Of a stretch of DNA of 64,000 nt, positions 45,291 through 53,858 are shown one piece after another. Positions within the stretch are counted from its first letter, which is position 1. Every line of letters begins with the position of its first letter. The stretch is from Cellvibrionaceae bacterium (GTDB lineage: Bacteria; Pseudomonadota; Gammaproteobacteria; Pseudomonadales; Cellvibrionaceae): NCBI GenBank assembly GCA_002707785.1, contig PANW01000032.1, positions 137,205 to 201,204 on the forward strand, in the 5' to 3' direction. Made by a program: the position numbers and the translations under genes. Below the pieces are notes generated by a model. It saw nothing but the letters and a program-made list of their open reading frames with translations. It searched no databases and had not been told where the DNA came from.

Positions 45291-45697
45291 CTATTCAAAC
45301 TCCCGACTTTTATGGGCCAAACTGGCGGCGTTGGCCTCCCAGTTTTGGCCATCGAATTTCACTATTTGCGCATCAGCAGGCGCTTGATCCAAACAACGTA
45401 GATTGACATCCATACCATCGGGGTTTGAGCGCGGCACATAGAACGGCTTGATTCCACAGTGTTGACAGAAATAGTGTTTGGCAACACCGGTATTAAACGT
45501 GTAGCTAGACAATGCTTCCTCGCCCTGAATAAGTGAAAAGTGACTTTTGGGCACAATCAAATGCAAAAAACCGCTCTTCTGGCAAATAGAACAATTGCAA
45601 TCTTCTATCTCAACTCGATCCGGCGCCTTCACCTGAAAGGCTACGGCGCCGCAATGGCAACTTCCCTTAAATGTTTTAGCTCTGTAGAATCACTCAT
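45291..45697 (-). pseudogene. GFA/CENP-V family zinc protein, frameshifted near the N-terminus
   Basis: The intact frame (to a GTG at 45632) encodes DCNCSICQKSGF, then YFCQHCGIKPFY, the second and third cysteine groups of the GFA family. The first zinc motif, GSCHCGAVAF, is encoded just upstream in the same frame. That frame runs into a TGA before any start codon. The natural start is clearly ATG 45697: it has AAGGAG and overlaps the preceding gene's stop (ATGA). It lies one base out of phase. Adding one base at the AAA run 45669-45671 would restore a 135-residue protein. This is a recent mutation or a sequencing error in a short homopolymer. Such proteins include glutathione-dependent formaldehyde-activating enzymes. 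Confidence 0.72.
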
Positions 45698-46692
45698 AAC
45701 AACTCCTTAATGGTTGGCAGCAATCGTTGCGCAATTAACTCGAAGCCTCTTTCGTTCGGGTGCAAACCGTCATTGGAAAGACCCGGCCAATCATTGTGCC
45801 CCAAGACAGACAATCCGTTCACCAAAGTCACCCCAGTGACAACCTCAGTCGCGAGAGACATCAACAAACGCAGCTGTTCGGAACGATGCGCTAGCTTAGA
45901 ATCGAAGTGTTCACGCACCGAAAAAATCGGAGTGATCACCACGATCGGTACACGGGCATGTACAGCGCGAATCTGTTTCAACATTGATCGATACACTTCA
46001 ATGTCTTGACGGCCAAAAGAGCGGCCCAAATCCAGAATAAATGCACTGGCCGGATGGGCGATGACTTGCGCCACCACTTCAGGTTCAGCCTTTCCCGCAC
46101 CATAGAAACCCCAATTGTGAAAATCCATCTGCAGAGCTCGTGCAACTATTGCCGGATAAGACATACACGACAAGGAGGCACCGGCTCCCTGCACAATCGA
46201 AGAGCCATAAAAAACCAGCGGCGCAGATGCAGCGAATTCGGCGGCCGGCGCAATGACCGCATCAGTGTCTATACTTAAGCGATGAATGGAGATTTCCTGT
46301 TCAGCAGGAAAATACAACTCTATTTCTCGAGTTTGCGGCGATAAGCCTTGATACAAAGGCTGCTCTGAGCGCTCACCGCGATTCAACCACAGAGTGCGCC
46401 AATAACAACCGTCGACCAAACAATCGATTCCTTGCTGCGAAACCTCTGACCAACTCTCACCCTCTAATATCAACGATCGACTATTGGTCTTAAAGCGCAA
46501 ACGCGCCCCGGCAGCGTACCGAGATTGTTCTGCCACTGCCAAAGGAACATCCGCCTGCGCCGCCGTCGGCAGTCGCCAATAATGTTTACTGGATTGGGTC
46601 GCTGGCAGCCCGCAACGCTGAACACGCGTATCGGGCAAATTAATGGTTTGAGACGATGTCATTAAACTCATAATCCGTATCAAGGCCTTCAT
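45694..46692 (-). CDS. SGNH/GDSL-family hydrolase with N-terminal beta domain
   Basis: A 332-residue esterase-like protein. The N-terminal part (about 50-155) has a beta-sandwich look, as in two-domain SGNH hydrolases. The C-terminal SGNH domain has the nucleophile region FYGSSIVQGAG (161-171), the NWGFYGAG block, and the catalytic D-x-x-H in NDGLHPNERG near residue 310. No clear signal peptide. The substrate is unknown; acyl or acetyl esters of carbohydrates are typical. Starts at 46692, 46671 (after ACGGAT) and 46662 are possible. It is translationally coupled to the GFA gene. Confidence 0.82.
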   Translation of the reverse strand: MKALIRIMSLMTSSQTINLPDTRVQRCGLPATQSSKHYWRLPTAAQADVPLAVAEQSRYAAGARLRFKTNSRSLILEGESWSEVSQQGIDCLVDGCYWRTLWLNRGERSEQPLYQGLSPQTREIELYFPAEQEISIHRLSIDTDAVIAPAAEFAASAPLVFYGSSIVQGAGASLSCMSYPAIVARALQMDFHNWGFYGAGKAEPEVVAQVIAHPASAFILDLGRSFGRQDIEVYRSMLKQIRAVHARVPIVVITPIFSVREHFDSKLAHRSEQLRLLMSLATEVVTGVTLVNGLSVLGHNDWPGLSNDGLHPNERGFELIAQRLLPTIKELL

Positions 46693-46839
46693 TGAAAACA
46701 GGCGAAATGCTCGAGGCTCGATTTATTCTTTATGACTCGATACCGCCATCACAACACGTTACTCAACTTCTCTGGACGGATAGGAAAGCAATAAACGTCC
46801 ACACCAATAGAACTCGTCAAACAGAGCCTCTGAAGCCCA

Positions 46840-47082
46840 TTAAAAAACAATCTGGAGCGCCAAATAAGGTACAACCATCAACATAAAGATCGCAAGTTTG
46901 AAGGCCACAAAGGCACCATAGTGTATTTCATAAAATCGCGATTCCGAAATTCGAAACCAGCGACTATGGGTTCGATACACCCAATCTTTGGCGAACACCA
47001 GAAACAAAAACCACCAGATCAAGAGCAAGAAATTTAGAAAAACACACCAAGCTAAAAGCTGTTCGAATTCCATCAACGTCAT
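46840..47082 (-). CDS. Small two-span membrane protein (DUF6868-like)
   Basis: An 80-residue protein with two hydrophobic segments (about 6-31 and 57-79). They are joined by a cytoplasm-like loop containing RTHSRWFRISESRFYEIHYG. This pattern matches an uncharacterised family I know as DUF6868. The ATG at 47082 follows AGGGAG; a GTG one codon earlier is also possible. It is monocistronic and divergent from the HD-GYP gene. Function unknown. Confidence 0.72.
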   Translation of the reverse strand: MTLMEFEQLLAWCVFLNFLLLIWWFLFLVFAKDWVYRTHSRWFRISESRFYEIHYGAFVAFKLAIFMLMVVPYLALQIVF

Positions 47083-47348
47083 CACAATCTCCCTTTCAAC
47101 AATTCCATACGACCAGATATTAAAGGAATAAGGTTTAAGTATCAGAAATTTATGCTATATCGGTATTAAGGAAACCTACAACGATAACCGATAAGTTCTA
47201 TAATCGGAAAGACTAGCGATGGTTTTATCAGTGACGATTGCGCGCTATGCCTAGCGACCGCTGATGCAGTTCTTCATACAACATCAAGTTATACCCCACC
47301 AAAACCGCCTAGTCCCTGATACACCTCAATAAAGCTCAGGATATCGAC

Positions 47349-48851
47349 ATGAATAAACGGATTTTGATTGTTGAAGCCAGCCAGTCCATTGCTCATTTTT
47401 ACAAGATGCACCTGCAGGACAATGACTTGGATGTCGACATTTGCGACGGGGTCAACAGCTGCCTGCTAAAGATTCAAGATCAGCCGCCTCACCTGGTACT
47501 CTGTTCAGTAGAGTTGCAGGATGGCAGTGGTATCGATCTCTGCGCACAACTCAAACGCAACCCAAAAAGCGTGCTGATCCCAGTCATCTTAATGTCCAGC
47601 CGCAGCAACCCCAGCACTATTGCAGAAGCCTATGAGATTGGCGCCGCAGACTTCATCAACAAGGCTTCAAGCGTCACTTTTGTGGTCGAACGATTGAAAT
47701 CAGCCCTTTTTCATCACAGTACCGTGCCCTACGATCTGCGTAACCAACAGCCGAAATGCACCCTACTCATTGCCGAGGACAGCGCTTCTCAGCGGCAACT
47801 CTACCAAGAATTACTGTCGCCGATGGGATATGACCTAATTCAATGCCAAGACGGTGAAAGTGCCTGGGAGCAGTTACTAGAGCATCCAAATCAAGTAGAC
47901 CTAGTACTCACAGACATTGAAATGCCCAACATTAGCGGCAGCGAACTGTGCCACTTGATTCGATCCAATACTCAGTTCGATGCCATCCCCATTATTGTTG
48001 TTAGCGGCAGCACTCATCGCAGCGAGCTGCACAAACTGCTGCAACGCGGCGTCAATGACGTGCTCACGAAACCGATCATAAGTGAAGAGTTTATGGCTCG
48101 ACTGCGAACCCACCTACGCAATCGCCTACTGTTCAAGAATCAACAAAAGCTCTATCAACAATTGGAAGCACTCAACCAAAACTTGGAGCAACAAGTCAGG
48201 GAGCGAACTCAGGATTTACAAGAAGCCAACATCAGCACCATCTATAAATTGGCCGTTGCCTGCGATTACAAAGATCAAGACACCGCCTTGCACATTAATC
48301 GTGTTCGCCATTACGTCGAAGAGCTGGCCCTAGCGGCTGGCGTGGCTCCAGATCTCGCCAAAGAGATCGGCTACTCCAGCATGATGCATGACATCGGCAA
48401 GATTGCCATCCCCGATCAGATTCTCAATAAGAATGGAAAACTCACGCCAGATGAATGGCAGGTGATGCAAACCCACACCCTTAAAGGCGCTGACATTTTG
48501 GGCAACAAATCGTTTTTTAAAATTGCACGCGATATCGCGCTATTTCATCACGAGAAGTACGATGGCAGTGGTTATCCACATGGATTGGTGGCCGAGAGTA
48601 TTCCATTAGCAGCCCGCTTGATTGCCGTGGTGGATGTATTTGACGCGCTCACTTCAGCGCGTAGCTATAAAGCCGCATGGGACATAGACGCAGCACTTAA
48701 AGAGCTCGGCAAACTGGCGGGCAATCATCTGGACCCCTTGTTGGTGGAGAAATTCACCCAGCTGCAAGTCTCAGGACAACTGAGCTATATCCTCGACCGC
48801 TACCCCATCAATCATCATATTAATGCTGAGGTGGGGATGCAGCTCCACTAG
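47349..48851 (+). CDS. Response regulator with two receiver domains and an HD-GYP c-di-GMP phosphodiesterase domain
   Basis: A 500-residue RpfG-like regulator. The first receiver domain (1-120) has lost its phospho-acceptor: the expected Asp position reads CSVELQDG. The second (about 136-255) keeps it in LVLTDIEMP. A coiled coil (about 265-300) leads to the HD-GYP domain (about 300-480). This has HDIGKIAIPDQIL and HHEKYDGSGYPHGL, the signature of enzymes that cleave c-di-GMP to GMP. The domain is complete. It balances the two diguanylate cyclases in this window. The partner kinase is not adjacent. Confidence 0.93.
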   Translation: MNKRILIVEASQSIAHFYKMHLQDNDLDVDICDGVNSCLLKIQDQPPHLVLCSVELQDGSGIDLCAQLKRNPKSVLIPVILMSSRSNPSTIAEAYEIGAADFINKASSVTFVVERLKSALFHHSTVPYDLRNQQPKCTLLIAEDSASQRQLYQELLSPMGYDLIQCQDGESAWEQLLEHPNQVDLVLTDIEMPNISGSELCHLIRSNTQFDAIPIIVVSGSTHRSELHKLLQRGVNDVLTKPIISEEFMARLRTHLRNRLLFKNQQKLYQQLEALNQNLEQQVRERTQDLQEANISTIYKLAVACDYKDQDTALHINRVRHYVEELALAAGVAPDLAKEIGYSSMMHDIGKIAIPDQILNKNGKLTPDEWQVMQTHTLKGADILGNKSFFKIARDIALFHHEKYDGSGYPHGLVAESIPLAARLIAVVDVFDALTSARSYKAAWDIDAALKELGKLAGNHLDPLLVEKFTQLQVSGQLSYILDRYPINHHINAEVGMQLH

Positions 48852-48860
48852 TGATGCGAA

Positions 48861-48888
48861 GGCTACGGGCTACGGGCTACGGGCTACG
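48861..48888. repeat. Four tandem copies of a 7-bp repeat at the end of the XRE regulator gene
   Basis: GGCTACG is repeated four times without error (48861-48888). The stop codon of the XRE gene lies inside the array (48877-48879, minus strand TAG). A change in copy number would shift the frame and change the C-terminus, since 7 is not a multiple of 3. Confidence 0.9.
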
Positions 48889-49614
48889 CATGTTGCCTTT
48901 GAAGTTATCGAAATTCCAATGCCGCAGGGCTAACACCATAGTCGTGCCGAATTTTTCCTCCATCGGCAGCGCGGCATCTTCCTGCATGATGTCGTTAAAT
49001 TCACGTGCCAGCTTTTGCATCTTTTTCTGTAATTCCGCATTGCTGGCACGGCTTAGTAAACCATTGAGAACCACCAGCTTCTCCCCATCCTGATCAAAGC
49101 GGGAGTTAAAAAAGTCCTGCTGCACCTTCTCGTGAAAAAAGCGCTGAATCGGGCCATTCGGCAACCAGCGAAAATTGGGAGAGACTTTCAGTTTGATACG
49201 ATTATTGGGTAGCAAATCAATAATCTTCAGTCGATCCAGCTCTGCCAATTTTTGAATGCAGCGAGTGGTCGACAACTTATAATAATTGACCAGATCGGCA
49301 AAGGTGTACCCGTTGATGACGCTCAGAGCAACCATTAACAAGATGAAGTCATCGGCAATGTGTTTTTCTTGAGCGAGCGTCAATTGCATCAACTGCGGCT
49401 GTTCTTGACTCATCAATGCTACCAGCTCGGTCAACTCGATACCGATCAACTGACACACGGCCTCCAAACGCTGCAAGGTAAAATTCTCACCGGCAAACAA
49501 ACGCTTTACCGAAGCTTCACTCAGCTCTAGCGCCTCAGCGACATCCACATAAGTCTTACCATGAGCTTTGAGCTGTTTCTTCAGCGTACCTATAAGGGCG
49601 GGGGTCTGTGCCAT
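48877..49614 (-). CDS. XRE-type helix-turn-helix transcriptional regulator
   Basis: A 245-residue regulator. An N-terminal HTH_3 domain (about 5-65) has YVDVAEALELSEASVKRLFAGENFTLQRLEAVCQLIG. A larger C-terminal domain (about 85-230) may sense a ligand and resembles no family I can name; it is rich in Leu and Phe and lacks membrane spans. The start is ATG 49614, ten bases after AGGAG. A TTG at 49623 sits on the ribosome-binding site. It is divergent from the LplT-Aas-like gene, which it may control. Its last codons fall in a 7-bp tandem repeat. Confidence 0.85.
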   Translation of the reverse strand: MAQTPALIGTLKKQLKAHGKTYVDVAEALELSEASVKRLFAGENFTLQRLEAVCQLIGIELTELVALMSQEQPQLMQLTLAQEKHIADDFILLMVALSVINGYTFADLVNYYKLSTTRCIQKLAELDRLKIIDLLPNNRIKLKVSPNFRWLPNGPIQRFFHEKVQQDFFNSRFDQDGEKLVVLNGLLSRASNAELQKKMQKLAREFNDIMQEDAALPMEEKFGTTMVLALRHWNFDNFKGNMRSP

Positions 49615-49749
49615 AGCGGCCAACTCCTGATCGAATCACAAAGGTCTATCGGGATTGATTACTTTGATCTGATGCTCGGATTCTAGCGCGCGACTCTGTC
49701 AGAATCTTATACGAGTATCATCAAACAATACTTTAAGCGCTGTAAACTA

Positions 49750-49773
49750 CTACAATTGTGGTTTTAGTTGTAG
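49750..49773. promoter_or_regulatory. Possible operator between the XRE regulator and the acyltransferase fusion
   Basis: An inverted repeat CTACAA (49750-49755) with TTGTAG (49768-49773), with ACAATTGT nested at 49752-49759. It lies 136 bases before the regulator's start and 62 before the divergent gene. A binding site for the XRE protein is an inference. Confidence 0.3.
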
Positions 49774-49834
49774 CATCAGTAGCTTATCGGCAATCTGGAT
49801 TGATTGACGCAACCGGCAAGGATCGACCTACCCT

Positions 49835-52800
49835 ATGAACAAGCTCTTTAAAACCCCTGGCGCCATCCCCTTTATGATGGCGGTGTTCCTCAACGCCTTC
49901 GTCGATTTAGGGCACAAGATTGTTATCCAAAATACCGTCTTCAAACTCTATGACGGCCAGGAGCAGGTGATCCTGACGGCCATCGTCAACGGTTTGATCC
50001 TACTGCCCTTTATTTTGCTTTTTAGCCCAGCAGGGTTTATCTCTGATCGCTTCCCTAAAAATCAGGTAATGCGCTATTCAGCCTGGGCTGCCGTGGGCCT
50101 CACCATTGGCATCACACTATGCTACGCAGCGGGTTGGTTCTGGGCGGCCTTTGCCATGACGTTTCTGTTGGCAGTGCAATCGGCCATCTACTCGCCCGCC
50201 AAATACGGCTACCTGAAGGGCTTTTTTGGCAAGCAGAATCTGGCCGAAGCCAACGGTATCGTGCAGGCCATCTCCATCGTTGCCATTCTTGCCGGCACCC
50301 TGTTGATGTCAGTATTGTTTGAGATGTGGTATCCGCAAGACACCACCAGCAAGTCTGCTGTTTTGCAAAGTTTGGTACCCATCGGCTTTATGCTGATCAT
50401 TGGCAGCATTGCCGAATTGATTATGATGTACCGCTTGCCACAGGTTGATCAGGGCTCCGACGAACGCTTCGACATCAAGGCTTATGCTCAAGGTAAGTTG
50501 CTAAAAACCAACTTACAACCGGTACTCAGCCGAGACGTTATTCGTCTTTCCATTATTGGCTTGGCGATGTTCTGGTCCATCGGACAGGTGATGCTCGCCA
50601 GCTTCCCCGCCTTCGCCAAAGAGCAAATGGGAGAAACCAACACCTTAGTCATTCAGGCCATCATCGCCGCCACCGGTTTGGGCATCGCCTTGGGCTCAAC
50701 CTTCGCCAGCCGCTTCTCGCGCAATTATATTGAAACCGGTTTAATTCCCTTAGGCGCCGCCGGTATCGGTATCGGTTTGTGGATACTGCCATCGCTGGAA
50801 TCGCCGCTGATGATGGGGCTCGACTTTCTGTTTATTGGCACCATGGGTGGGCTCTTCATCGTACCGCTCAATGCCATGATCCAGTTCTACGCTGGTGAGC
50901 ACGAGATGGGCCGCGTACTGGCTGCCAACAACCTCATTCAGAATGTCGGCATGCTGAGCTTTTTGGTCCTCACCGCCGTCTTCGCCCTACTCGGCATCAG
51001 CAGTAAACAACTGCTGCTGCTAACCGCGACATTCGCCGTCATCGGCGGTCTCTACACGGTGTATAAATTGCCCCAGAGCTTAGTGCGTTTTCTACTCACT
51101 TACCTGATGAGCAGACACTATCGCATTAATGTGCAAGGCATGAATCACGTGCCGGAAAAAGGCGGGGTCCTATTATTGGGCAATCACATCAGCTGGATCG
51201 ATTGGGCCATTGTGCAAATTGCCTATCCGCGTCCAGTCCAGTTTGTCATGCTCAAGAGTATTTATGAGCGCTGGTACCTGAAGTGGTTTTTCGATCTATT
51301 CGGCTGCGTCCCCATCGAGTCGGGTGCCAATGCTGAACAATCCTTGCAGATAGTCACGGATCTGCTCAACCAAGGCAAAGTGGTGTGCCTGTTCCCTGAG
51401 GGAACCATCAGTCGCACTGGTCATTTAGCAGAGTTTCGACGGGGCTATGAACGTGCCGCTCAAGCTGCAAGCGCGGATGTGGTGATCCAGCCCTTTTATT
51501 TGCGCGGCCTATGGGGCAGTCAGTTCTCTCGCTCTTCCGATAAACTGAAAAGCCTGCGCTCGCGCTCCGGCGGACGCGATTTGATTGTCTCTTTTGGCGA
51601 GCTTTTGGATAAGAATACCGAGGTGGATTTACTCAAACGTCGAGTACTGGATCTCTCCATAGACGCTTGGAGCGGTTACGCCGATAACTTGCCGAACCTG
51701 CCGGCAGCATGGATGGAAAACGTCAAACAATACGGCAGTGACATGGCCATCGCTAATACCCGTAACGATTTCATGGCGGCGACCAGCGTGTCAAATCTCG
51801 ACGCTTTGATTAACGCTCGCCAATACGCCAAGAGCCTCCAACAAAAAGCCGAAGGCAAGAATATTGCTGTTTTCTTGCCCCCGTCGGTAGAAACCGCGCA
51901 ACTCACCATGGGGATTTTTATGGCCGGCAAAACGCTGGTTCCCATGAACATCAACATGCCCACCAATGGATGGCAACAGGCGGTCGAACAAGCCCGAGTA
52001 AGAACCTTGATTACATCCCGCGCTTACATTGATCATCTCGCACAGGAAGGGTTTAACCTCGATCATCATCTCGGTGATGCAAACTTAAACGTTCACTATG
52101 TTGAAGATCTCGCTCAACAGGGATCACACCTGAAGCGACGCATAAGCGCTGTAATCTTTAAACTATTGCCGTTGTCGATCACTCAACGTTGGTGGTGCCA
52201 GAAATCGTCGCCATTGCGAACCGCCGCCATTCTTTTCAGACAGACCCGTGACGAGACAATAGAAGGCATAAAACTCAGCCACAAAAACATCATGTCCAAC
52301 ATCAAACAGCTCTCGGATGTGCTCAACACTGAAGCCAGTGATGTGATGATCAATGTCGAAGACATTCATAGCGCCAACGGTTTGATCAACAGCTTCCTGA
52401 TGCCAATGATCGAAGGTATCCCCTTAGTCTGTCAGCCACAGATCAGCGATCCCTTGAGTATTTCTAAGTTGATTGCTCGCTATCGTGTGACGCTTCTCAG
52501 CGCCTCGATTCCACTGCTGAACCAGTTTCTCAATCATGAAAAGCTTCACCCCTTGATGCTGGAGAGTTTACGCATTGTGGTGGGCATTCACGCCACCGCA
52601 AACCAACACCCAGACCTTCTTACTAAGTTTCAGCAACAGTTTTCGAAAAACCTACTGGAAGCTTTTTGCGTATCGGAAAACGCACCGATTATTAGCATCA
52701 ATCTGCCCGACGCCTTGGACTTTGAAAGTTGGAAGATACAACGGGGGGGTAAAGCTGGCACTCAAGGAATGGCACTACCCGGCAGCAGCATTCGTATCGT

Positions 52801-52969
52801 CGCCACGGATTCTCATGATGAGCTGGCGAGCGAACAAACCGGCGAAGTGCAATTAGGGGGCGTACAAATTATGCAACCTTTCGGCGGCGATAGGGAAAGT
52901 GCCAGCTGGCTGCCCACCCAATGTCAGGGGCATTTGGACAAGGATGGTTTCCTATGCGTATCAATGTGA
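49835..52969 (+). CDS. LplT-Aas-type fusion: MFS transporter + acyltransferase + degenerate, truncated acyl-ACP synthetase
   Basis: A 1044-residue three-part protein. Residues 1-415 form a 12-span MFS transporter resembling LplT, the lysophospholipid flippase. Residues about 425-640 are a PlsC-type acyltransferase with NHISWIDWA (HX4D) and FPEGTISRTG. The rest resembles the AMP-binding domain of Aas, but the phosphate loop reads ILFRQTRDETIEGIKLSH where GSEGxPKG is expected. The protein stops in DKDGFLCVSM, about 80-100 residues short of the usual end, so the C-terminal lid is missing. Adenylation is improbable; lysophospholipid import and re-acylation may persist. It overlaps the lipase gene by 16 bases. 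Confidence 0.85.
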   Translation: MNKLFKTPGAIPFMMAVFLNAFVDLGHKIVIQNTVFKLYDGQEQVILTAIVNGLILLPFILLFSPAGFISDRFPKNQVMRYSAWAAVGLTIGITLCYAAGWFWAAFAMTFLLAVQSAIYSPAKYGYLKGFFGKQNLAEANGIVQAISIVAILAGTLLMSVLFEMWYPQDTTSKSAVLQSLVPIGFMLIIGSIAELIMMYRLPQVDQGSDERFDIKAYAQGKLLKTNLQPVLSRDVIRLSIIGLAMFWSIGQVMLASFPAFAKEQMGETNTLVIQAIIAATGLGIALGSTFASRFSRNYIETGLIPLGAAGIGIGLWILPSLESPLMMGLDFLFIGTMGGLFIVPLNAMIQFYAGEHEMGRVLAANNLIQNVGMLSFLVLTAVFALLGISSKQLLLLTATFAVIGGLYTVYKLPQSLVRFLLTYLMSRHYRINVQGMNHVPEKGGVLLLGNHISWIDWAIVQIAYPRPVQFVMLKSIYERWYLKWFFDLFGCVPIESGANAEQSLQIVTDLLNQGKVVCLFPEGTISRTGHLAEFRRGYERAAQAASADVVIQPFYLRGLWGSQFSRSSDKLKSLRSRSGGRDLIVSFGELLDKNTEVDLLKRRVLDLSIDAWSGYADNLPNLPAAWMENVKQYGSDMAIANTRNDFMAATSVSNLDALINARQYAKSLQQKAEGKNIAVFLPPSVETAQLTMGIFMAGKTLVPMNINMPTNGWQQAVEQARVRTLITSRAYIDHLAQEGFNLDHHLGDANLNVHYVEDLAQQGSHLKRRISAVIFKLLPLSITQRWWCQKSSPLRTAAILFRQTRDETIEGIKLSHKNIMSNIKQLSDVLNTEASDVMINVEDIHSANGLINSFLMPMIEGIPLVCQPQISDPLSISKLIARYRVTLLSASIPLLNQFLNHEKLHPLMLESLRIVVGIHATANQHPDLLTKFQQQFSKNLLEAFCVSENAPIISINLPDALDFESWKIQRGGKAGTQGMALPGSSIRIVATDSHDELASEQTGEVQLGGVQIMQPFGGDRESASWLPTQCQGHLDKDGFLCVSM

Positions 52970-53751
52970 TTGATGATTTAAAAAGGAAGTTATTCGCGGG
53001 CCTAATACCGATGCTGTTAATGGCGGGGGCAGAAAGCGCCGCGCGGGAAGAGTCACTCCCCCTTAACTCTTCCAATACCCAAGAAACCGGTCATTTGGAT
53101 TCAACAGAGTGTGTCATCTTGCTGCACGGACTGGCCAGAAGTCATCGCTCGATGTCGCCGCTTGAGAAGGCCTTGCGGGAGCAAGGCTATCAGGTCGTTA
53201 ACAGCGAATACGATTCACTTGCCGCACCGATAGAGACATTGGCGTTAACAGCCATTGATCAAGCCGTGGCCGAGTGCCCTACGGCCGCCTCTCCGATTCA
53301 CTTTGTCACCCATTCCTTAGGTGGCATTCTGGTGCGGCAGTACGCGCAGCTAAAGCCCAGTGCCGCTATTGGCCGAGTGGTCATGCTCGGGCCTCCGAAT
53401 CAAGGCAGCGAACTCGTCGACCAATTCGCCAAGCTACCGGGATTCGATCGCTTGAATGGTTTCGCCGGCAGACAATTGGGCACAACTGCTGACAGCACCC
53501 CCAACCAGCTACCGGCAGTAAACTTTGAACTCGGGGTCATCGCTGGCAGCAAGAGCATCAACCCCCTCCTGTCTTACTTTTTGCCCGGGAAAGACGACGG
53601 CAAGGTAAGCATAGGGAGCACTAAGTTGGACGGCATGAAAGAACATCTAGTGCTCCCCACCACTCATACCTTCATGATGCGAAACTCGCAAGTGATCGCA
53701 CAAGTTAATCATTTCTTATCAAAAGGGGAGTTTCTACCCAGCAATCCGTAG
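52954..53751 (+). CDS. Exported alpha/beta hydrolase (lipase/esterase-like)
   Basis: A 265-residue hydrolase. The signal peptide is about residues 1-28 (KRKLFAGLIPMLLMAGAESA). The mature part has CVILLHGLARSHRSM, the oxyanion loop. The nucleophile elbow is VTHSLGGIL, and GPPNQGSELVD and a late histidine in THTFMM would complete the triad. It resembles the PGAP1/lipase-type serine esterases found in many proteobacteria. The start ATG 52954 lies inside the end of the previous gene, so the two are coupled. An extended frame from 52921 is unlikely. The natural ester substrate is unknown. Confidence 0.85.
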   Translation: MRINVIDDLKRKLFAGLIPMLLMAGAESAAREESLPLNSSNTQETGHLDSTECVILLHGLARSHRSMSPLEKALREQGYQVVNSEYDSLAAPIETLALTAIDQAVAECPTAASPIHFVTHSLGGILVRQYAQLKPSAAIGRVVMLGPPNQGSELVDQFAKLPGFDRLNGFAGRQLGTTADSTPNQLPAVNFELGVIAGSKSINPLLSYFLPGKDDGKVSIGSTKLDGMKEHLVLPTTHTFMMRNSQVIAQVNHFLSKGEFLPSNP

Positions 53752-53858
53752 TACACTTGTCATGGCGCAATAATCAACCGCATTGAAGTTGCTATGATCA
53801 GCTGTCAAACTAGAAAAAACACTATTCTAAAAATTACGATCCAAAGAGATCGGAACAA

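Noticed and set aside
48861..48888. CRISPR-like repeat
   Set aside because: Units are 7 bp with no spacers; it is a simple tandem repeat.
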